From: an uncultured Coriobacteriales bacterium | Lineage (GTDB): Bacteria > Actinomycetota > Coriobacteriia > Coriobacteriales > Atopobiaceae | Length of the DNA stretch: 6,728 nt | Reading direction: 5' to 3' | Assembly (NCBI GenBank): GCA_947305035.1 | Contig: CAMZCV010000054.1 | Location: forward strand, 1-6,728 | Shown: positions 5,643 through 6,728 of the stretch, one piece after another | Numbering within the stretch: position 1 is the stretch's first letter | How the letters are laid out: every line of letters begins with the position of its first letter | Notes under the pieces: model-generated | The model's database searches: none | What the model saw: the letters and a program-made list of their open reading frames with translations, nothing else | What the model was told of the DNA's origin: nothing | Made by a program: the position numbers and the translations under genes

Positions 5643-6728
5643 CTACTCGATGGAGAAGATAACCGGGTAGAGGGGCTGCTCGCCGCGATGCGGGTCGATG
5701 TCGAGGTCGGGGAACGTGTCCTCGATACGCTCGACGAGCTCGTCGAACGCGTCATCGGACATGTCCTCGCCCGCGAGGATGGTGAGCGTGTCGCCCTCAT
5801 CCCCGTCCATCATCTTGGCGATGAGGTCGAGGGTGACCTGCTCGACGGAGGAGCCCACAACGAGGATGTCGTCGCCCTGGATGCCCATGATGTCGCCGGC
5901 GTGGATGGGGCTGCCATCTGCGGCGGAGGAATCGCGCACGGCATGGGTGACCTCGCCGTCGCGCACGCCCTCGAGCGCCTCGGCCATCGCCTCGGCGTTG
6001 TCGGCAGCGGAAGCCTCGGGGTCGACCACGAAGAGCGCGGAGAAGGCCTGCGGCACGGACTTGGTGGGCACCACGAAGACCTTGCAGGAGTCGCACGCGG
6101 ATGCGGCTGCCTCTGCGGCCATGCGGATGTTGGAGTTGTTGGGCAGCACGATGACGCTCTTGGCGCCGACCTTCTCGACGGCGGCGAGGATGTCGGCCGT
6201 GGAGGGGTTCATGGTCTGGCCGCCCGAGACGATGACGTCGACGCCCAGGGACTTGAGGATCTCGGCCTGGCCGCTGCCGGCGGCGACGGCGACGAAGCCC
6301 AGCTCCTTCTCCTCGCGGACGGGCTCGGGCTCAGGCTCGGGCTCGGAGGCCTCGGCGGCGCGCTTGTCGGCGGCGATCTTGGCGGTGCGGTCCTTGGCCT
6401 CGAGGTCCATGTTGTGGATGAAGACCTCGAAGATCTGGCCACGGTGGATCATGTGGCGCAGGACGTAGTCGGGACGGTTGGTGTGGACGTGGATCTTGAA
6501 GTCGGGGAAGGCGCCCACGAGCAGCTCGCAGTCGCCCAAGCTGGCGAGGTAGCGGAGGTTCTCATCCACGTCGAAGGACTCGTCGGCAGCGTGGAAGAGG
6601 AACTCGGTGCAGTAGCGGTACTCGGAGCCCTCCCAGTCGTCGTTGAGCTCGATGGCGACGACGTTGGCAACCTGAGCCTTGGCATCCTCTGCGGAGACCG
6701 GCTCGATCGTGGGATTGAAGTCGCGGAG
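5643..6728 (-). CDS. fakA: FakA-type DAK2-domain fatty-acid kinase, C-terminal part (5' end cut)
   Basis: The frame is open to the window edge and gives 361 residues ending in YPVIFSIE; the ATP-binding DAK2 domain at the N-terminus (about 200 residues) lies outside. FakA phosphorylates fatty acids bound to FakB, giving acyl-phosphate for phospholipid synthesis. Family signatures, numbered from the edge, are YRYCTEF (37-43), KIHVHTNRP (78-86), VSGGQTMNPST (167-177), VLPNNSNI (194-201) and PTKSVPQAFSAL (221-232), the last three within the Dak1_2-like domain. A glutamate-proline linker SEPEPEPEPV (128-137) joins the two halves. A shorter frame from a GTG at 6569 is misleading, because the YCTEF motif lies upstream of it. 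Placement before recG is typical for YloV/FakA genes in Gram-positive bacteria. Kinase function cannot be confirmed without the N-terminus, and no fakB is in view. Confidence 0.88.
   Translation of the reverse strand, partial: LRDFNPTIEPVSAEDAKAQVANVVAIELNDDWEGSEYRYCTEFLFHAADESFDVDENLRYLASLGDCELLVGAFPDFKIHVHTNRPDYVLRHMIHRGQIFEVFIHNMDLEAKDRTAKIAADKRAAEASEPEPEPEPVREEKELGFVAVAAGSGQAEILKSLGVDVIVSGGQTMNPSTADILAAVEKVGAKSVIVLPNNSNIRMAAEAAASACDSCKVFVVPTKSVPQAFSALFVVDPEASAADNAEAMAEALEGVRDGEVTHAVRDSSAADGSPIHAGDIMGIQGDDILVVGSSVEQVTLDLIAKMMDGDEGDTLTILAGEDMSDDAFDELVERIEDTFPDLDIDPHRGEQPLYPVIFSIE

Noticed and set aside
6318..6347. Repeated ggctcg units as a DNA repeat or regulatory element
   Set aside because: They encode the Glu-Pro linker of the FakA-type protein and are explained by the coding sequence.
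1..6728. Novel system, mobile element, CRISPR, tRNA or defence genes
   Set aside because: Every gene belongs to a known core family, spacing is operon-like, composition is even, and no terminal repeats, integrase, transposase or regularly spaced repeats are seen.

Overview
The window is a GC-rich stretch of bacterial chromosome in which every real gene lies on the minus strand, so it reads from high to low coordinates. Gene order, protein style and the DivIVA-like gene next to a DUF177 gene point to an actinobacterium. A member of Coriobacteriia (Collinsella/Olsenella-like) is my best guess from family knowledge; no search was run. Both edge genes are cut by the window. The plus-strand open frames are antisense shadows of these genes.

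In transcription order the first block is a tightly packed cluster: the C-terminal part of a FakA-type fatty-acid kinase subunit (5643-6728, N-terminus outside the window), recG (3471-5630), rsmD (2890-3474) and coaD (2385-2900). The junctions are a 12-nt gap, a 4-nt ATGA overlap and an 11-nt overlap, which indicates one translationally coupled operon. It mixes lipid-precursor kinase, replication-fork repair, 16S rRNA methylation and coenzyme A synthesis.

After a 116-nt intergenic leader comes a two-gene block: a SepIVA/DivIVA-like coiled-coil protein (1771-2268) and a YceD/DUF177 protein (1196-1762), 8 nt apart. The leader holds the most interesting non-coding structure in the window. One arm (2291-2299) can pair either with an upstream partner (2306-2314) or with a downstream partner (2265-2273) that contains the start codon of the coiled-coil gene.

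The third block is rpmF (L32, 905-1084), preceded by a candidate extended -10 promoter and a leader hairpin, then plsX (1-826, C-terminus outside the window). Between them is a terminator-like 8-bp hairpin with a UNCG tetraloop (860-879), which could set a high rpmF to low plsX transcript ratio.

Functionally the window is core housekeeping: phospholipid precursor supply (FakA, PlsX), ribosome biogenesis (RsmD, YceD, L32), CoA supply (CoaD), genome maintenance (RecG) and, by homology, envelope/septum growth (SepIVA-like). I see no mobile element, CRISPR array, RNA gene or defence system. The points worth a second look are the regulatory leaders and the conserved linkage of the division-like protein to this cluster, not a novel gene system.
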